Of a DNA stretch of 64,000 nucleotides, positions 60,932-64,000 are shown piece after piece. How positions within the stretch are numbered: position 1 is the first letter of the stretch; each line of letters begins with the position of its first letter. Under the pieces are notes generated by a model. It was not told the DNA's origin, did not search any database, and worked only from the letters and a program-made list of their open reading frames with translations. The stretch is taken from positions 1 through 64,000 of the forward strand of contig CBDFLT010000005.1 in the NCBI GenBank assembly GCA_965249225.1, given 5' to 3'. The DNA comes from CBDFLT01 sp965249225. GTDB lineage: Bacteria; Chloroflexota; Dehalococcoidia; Lucifugimonadales; G963668185. Made by a program: the position numbers and the translations under genes.

Positions 60932-61149
60932 GGCCGCCGCGACTCTTTTCCCGCCCGTATCTTGTCCATCGCAATCCCTTCTTGCGGCCAACGTCGGGCC
61001 ACCTGGGAGCAGGCTTAATCTCGCTACGCGTCGCTCCTCTCGCTGCTGACCTGGACTCTAGGCCATCGGCCTACCCATACGGCCATCGGTACAAAGGGCG
61101 ACCTATAACCTGAACATCTAAGAACAGAAGATCGACTGGGAATAGTAAG

Positions 61150-62526
61150 TTGTACGCTGAACGCCTTTTGCCCCACGACTCAGACGCCGAAGAGGCGGTC
61201 ATAGGCTCCATCCTGATCGATGGTGAGTCCATCACGAGGATCACATCGTTCCTGAAGCCCTCGGACTTTTACGTCGCGCGCAACCGGTGGTGTTACGAGG
61301 CGGGTCTGGCGCTCTTCAACAGGGGTGAGGCGATAAACCAGGTGACGGTGGCGAACGAGCTATCGCTCGGCGAACATCTCGAGGAAGTGGGCGGCACCTC
61401 GTACCTCAGCCACCTGGTGCTGGTGGTCCCGACGTCAGTCCACATCGAATACTACGCCCGGCTTGTGGAGCGTGCATCGATAATGCGGCAGCTGATCGCG
61501 GCGGCCGGCGACATCTCCTCCCTGGGTTACGAGGGCACCACCGACGCGGAGGCCACCCTCAGTCGGGCGGAAGAGATACTCTTCAAGGTCCGCACCGGCC
61601 GTGAGACCCGAGACTTCACCCACATCAGGCAGGTGCTCGACACATACATGGAGGAAAGCTCCGCTGTTCACGTCCCCGGCGAGCACCAATTGGCTCCGAT
61701 TCCCACCAGCTTCAAGACCCTGGACGAGCTGCTTGGAGGAGGGCTCCAGAGGTCCGACATGTTCGTGCTGGCGGCCCGTCCCAGCCTGGGAAAGAGCGCC
61801 CTGGCGGTCAACATCGCGCGTAACGCGGCCGCCGCAGGCGCCGTCGTCGGAATGTTTAGCCTTGAGATGAGCGCCGAGCAGATAGCCCTTCGCCTCCTAT
61901 CGGGTGAGGCCAATGTAAGCACTTACCACCTGCGCATAGGACATCTGAGCGCGGCTGACGAACAGCGGGTGCTGGACTCCATCGGTATGCTGTCCGACCT
62001 GCCTATCTATATCGACGACACCCCCATTCAGGGCATCGTGGAGATGAGGGGCAAGGCGCGCAGGCTCCAGTCCGAAAAAGGTGTGGATATGCTGATCGTG
62101 GACTATCTACAGCTCATCGCCAGCAGGGCCAGGGCTGAAAATCGAGTGCAGGAGATGGGCGAGATTTCACGCGCGATTAAGGGCATGGCGCGGGACCTGG
62201 ATATACCGGTGTTCGCATGCTCTCAGCTAAGCCGCGCGGTGGAGCAGAGGCCGTCCCACAGGCCGATCCTCTCAGACCTCCGTGAGAGCGGAAGCATTGA
62301 GCAGGATGCCGACGTTGTGGCGTTCATCTACCGGGAGGACCAGTACACCTCACGGGAGGAGTGGGAGAGCAAAAACCCTACGATACCGTACCCCCAAAAC
62401 ATCGCCGAGATCATTGTTGCCAAGCACCGCCACGGGCCCGTGGACACCATTCCGTTGTACTTTCGGAAGGAAGTGGCGCGGTTCGAGAACCTGGAGCGCC
62501 CAGCCCGTTCGCGAGAACTCGTCTAG
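61150..62526 (+). CDS. dnaB: replicative DNA helicase
   Basis: Hexameric 5'-3' helicase, 458 aa. N-terminal domain starts ERLLPHDSDAEEAVIGSIL, and the RecA-like domain has Walker A AARPSLGKSALAVNIA, Walker B MLIVDYLQLI, ACSQLSRAVEQRP and DLRESGSIEQDADVV. TTG start (L/M-Y-A-E-R-L-L); the preceding 218 bp (60932-61149) show no gene or clear promoter. No intein. The downstream dnaD-like and dnaC-like genes follow without gaps. Confidence 0.97.
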   Translation: MYAERLLPHDSDAEEAVIGSILIDGESITRITSFLKPSDFYVARNRWCYEAGLALFNRGEAINQVTVANELSLGEHLEEVGGTSYLSHLVLVVPTSVHIEYYARLVERASIMRQLIAAAGDISSLGYEGTTDAEATLSRAEEILFKVRTGRETRDFTHIRQVLDTYMEESSAVHVPGEHQLAPIPTSFKTLDELLGGGLQRSDMFVLAARPSLGKSALAVNIARNAAAAGAVVGMFSLEMSAEQIALRLLSGEANVSTYHLRIGHLSAADEQRVLDSIGMLSDLPIYIDDTPIQGIVEMRGKARRLQSEKGVDMLIVDYLQLIASRARAENRVQEMGEISRAIKGMARDLDIPVFACSQLSRAVEQRPSHRPILSDLRESGSIEQDADVVAFIYREDQYTSREEWESKNPTIPYPQNIAEIIVAKHRHGPVDTIPLYFRKEVARFENLERPARSRELV

Positions 62527-63204
62527 ATGACCTTCGCCGGCTTCCCCCACCGCACACGCTTCACCCCCGTACCCAATCCCCTCTTCGGCCCCCTCCTAGA
62601 GCAGATAGAGGACCTGGCCGAGCTCAAGTGCACGCTGCGAATCATCTGGCTCCTGCACCAGAAGAAGGGCTATCCTAGATTCGTGGCCCTCAACGAATTG
62701 ATGGCTGACCGCACGCTTGGCAAAGCCCTCAACGGTGCAGGCGACCGTCGCACAGAGCTGGACCGGGTGCTGTCCCAGGCCGTGAGACGGCGCACGCTGC
62801 TGACGGGCACCGTCTCTCTGGAAGGCGGGCGGGAAAGAGTGTACGCGCTGAACACCGATAGCGACCGAAGGGCGATGGCGAAACTGCTCTCGCAAGATGA
62901 ATCCCCTCAGGAAGGCTTCGCCGAACAGCCATACGATGCGCCCACGGACCGCCCCAACATCTTCACCCTCTACGAAGAAAACATAGGCTTGCTCAGCCCA
63001 ATGATCGCGGAGGAGCTACGGGAGGCGGAGCAGCTCTACCCCCTGGAATGGATCGGGGACGCCGTCCGAGAGGCTGTAGACCAGAACAAGCGTAGCTGGA
63101 GGTACGTGTCCCGGATACTGGAACGGTGGGAGAGAGAAGGCAGGAGCAGCGATGGAAGAGCTGGGAGATATTCTAAAAAGACTGGGCACAAAAGGTACTA
63201 CTAG
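62527..63204 (+). CDS. DnaD-domain replication protein
   Basis: 225 aa. The N-terminal part (about 1-125) resembles a winged-helix fold (LRIIWLLHQKKGYPRFVALNELM). The C-terminal DnaD domain covers NIFTLYEENIGLLSPMIAEEL to SWRYVSRILERWEREG. In Firmicutes DnaD-type proteins help the helicase loader at origins. ATG immediately follows the dnaB stop. It overlaps the next gene by 53 bp. Basic tail (S-K-K-T-G-H-K-R). Confidence 0.85.
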   Translation: MTFAGFPHRTRFTPVPNPLFGPLLEQIEDLAELKCTLRIIWLLHQKKGYPRFVALNELMADRTLGKALNGAGDRRTELDRVLSQAVRRRTLLTGTVSLEGGRERVYALNTDSDRRAMAKLLSQDESPQEGFAEQPYDAPTDRPNIFTLYEENIGLLSPMIAEELREAEQLYPLEWIGDAVREAVDQNKRSWRYVSRILERWEREGRSSDGRAGRYSKKTGHKRYY

Positions 63205-64000
63205 GGCCAACGACCACACCCCGGCCCCCGACCCGGAGACCGACGAAGTCCTGGAACCCTGCGAGATCTGCGGGGGCCGTGGATGGTTCACTCCAGACGT
63301 TCCCGTCGGACACCCGGACTTCGGGCAGATCACGACATGTCGCTGCCAGGAAGAGCGGATGGAGGAGGAGAGGTTCTCCAGATTACTCCGCTACAGCAAC
63401 ATCGGTTCCTTGACTCGCTTCACGTTTGAGTCCCTTCAGCTCGAAGGACTAAGCAAGGACCCAGAGAACCAACGGCTCTTCAAGGAAGCCCACGACACAG
63501 CGGCCGAGTACGCCCAGAACCCCATTGGATGGCTTGTCCTGACAGGGCCCAATGGCTCGGGCAAGACCCATCTAGCCGCGGCCATCGCCAACCGCTGCAT
63601 ACAAAACGGCTACGTCGTGCTGTTCGTTCACCTCCCCGATCTTCTGGACCATCTGCGCGCAACATTCGCGCCAGCCAGCGACGTGTCATATAGCGAGCTA
63701 TTCGAGCAGGTGAAAGGCACACCCGTATTGATACTGGACGCCTTGGGAGCCCAAGCCTCGACCTCCTGGGCCCAGGAGAAGCTTCAGCAGATCGTCAACC
63801 ACCGGTTCAACGCCGAGCTTCCCACCGTGGTCACGACCGCGGCACGACTCGAGGAGCTCGACCCCTACATCTATACTCGCCTCGCGACGGGTGAGCTGAG
63901 CCGGGTACTGGAGGTGTGGTCACCGGCGATGGACCGGGTCCTCAGCCTGGGACGCATTGAGCCAGAGATGCTGAACCGCATGACCTTCGATGCCTTCGAC
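63152..64000 (+). CDS. DnaC/DnaI-type helicase loader ATPase (3' partial)
   Basis: Open to the window end, at least 283 codons. N-terminal zinc-binding pattern (CEICGGRGWF and CRCQEE), as in DnaI-type loaders, then an AAA+ domain: Walker A LTGPNGSGKTHLAAAIAN (about residue 130), LPDLLDHLRATFA, and the Walker B region VLILDALGAQ, where the second acidic residue of the usual DD/DE is Ala. The sensor-1 region is PTVVTTAARLEEL. ATG 63152 lies inside the dnaD-like gene, indicating coupling. Loads DnaB encoded just upstream. Confidence 0.88.
   Translation, partial: MEELGDILKRLGTKGTTRANDHTPAPDPETDEVLEPCEICGGRGWFTPDVPVGHPDFGQITTCRCQEERMEEERFSRLLRYSNIGSLTRFTFESLQLEGLSKDPENQRLFKEAHDTAAEYAQNPIGWLVLTGPNGSGKTHLAAAIANRCIQNGYVVLFVHLPDLLDHLRATFAPASDVSYSELFEQVKGTPVLILDALGAQASTSWAQEKLQQIVNHRFNAELPTVVTTAARLEELDPYIYTRLATGELSRVLEVWSPAMDRVLSLGRIEPEMLNRMTFDAFD

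Noticed and set aside
60289..61002. 237-aa and shorter minus-strand frames opposite rplI
   Set aside because: They mirror the acidic repeat tail (Ser/Ala-rich low complexity) and have no family features; rplI on the plus strand is certain.

Overview
The window looks like a chromosomal segment of a moderately GC-rich, free-living bacterium. Gene content suggests a member of the Chloroflexota close to the Dehalococcoidia/SAR202 branch. The clues are tandem GMC oxidoreductases, a luciferase-like monooxygenase, CocE-type hydrolases, many cofactor-recycling enzymes, and a dnaB-dnaD-dnaC-like helicase-loading locus. No rRNA or taxonomic marker was searched, so this is inference. Housekeeping promoters are classical (TTGACA, about 17 bp, TATAAT-like).

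Layout. 1-9.3 kb is a surface-polysaccharide cluster: two methyltransferases, UDP-sugar dehydrogenase, GT4 and GT2 glycosyltransferases, DegT aminotransferase, initiating sugar-phosphate transferase, a WbpM/CapD-type dehydratase and a broken small 4-TM transporter. 9.3-12.6 kb has a TlpA-type thioredoxin and a glyoxylate-related group (class V aminotransferase, ABM monooxygenase, D-2-hydroxyacid dehydrogenase). 12.8-13.2 kb has tRNA-Phe and tRNA-Gly with a promoter and a terminator. 13.3-18.4 kb has an amidohydrolase, two tandem GMC flavoproteins and a gluconate-dehydrogenase-subunit-3-like protein. 18.5-31.5 kb is mainly housekeeping: lspA, rluD-like, a Fur/Zur-controlled metal ABC transporter, gltX, yqeY, purQ, a split EamA transporter, purL, fmdB-like and dtd, interrupted by an IS1595-type transposase remnant and an orphan membrane protein. 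31.5-38.2 kb has two tandem beta-propeller lipoproteins, nadC, nadA, miaB and tRNA-Ser. 38.2-48.3 kb is accessory metabolism: NmrA-like reductase, DUF4166 protein, moaE/moaD, enoyl-CoA hydratase, LLM monooxygenase, and two paralogous CocE/NonD hydrolases flanking an SDR; three of these genes are frameshifted. 48.4-52.1 kb is a phnD-phnC-phnE-phnE transporter behind a long, apparently structured leader. 52.1-64 kb is core functions: Mrp ATPase, MIP18 protein, uvrB, ruvA, ruvC, yebC, rimM, khpA, rpsP, rplI with an acidic repeat tail, dnaB, a dnaD-like gene and a dnaC-like gene that runs off the end.

Two patterns cut across the window. First, several genes have no ATG/GTG/TTG at the place where the protein family and a Shine-Dalgarno sequence say they should start; ATT, ATA, GTT or CTG is found there instead. 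Second, several genes are interrupted by one-base indels, a number of them in homopolymer runs (clearest in CocE copy 1 and the LLM oxidoreductase). Either this sequence carries residual base-calling errors or these are real decay and unusual initiation events; raw reads would decide.

The strongest candidate for something undescribed is the 48.48-48.68 kb leader. It has three nested or adjacent helices plus a perfect 9-bp long-range helix directly upstream of the phnD-type operon, and I could not match it to a known riboswitch.
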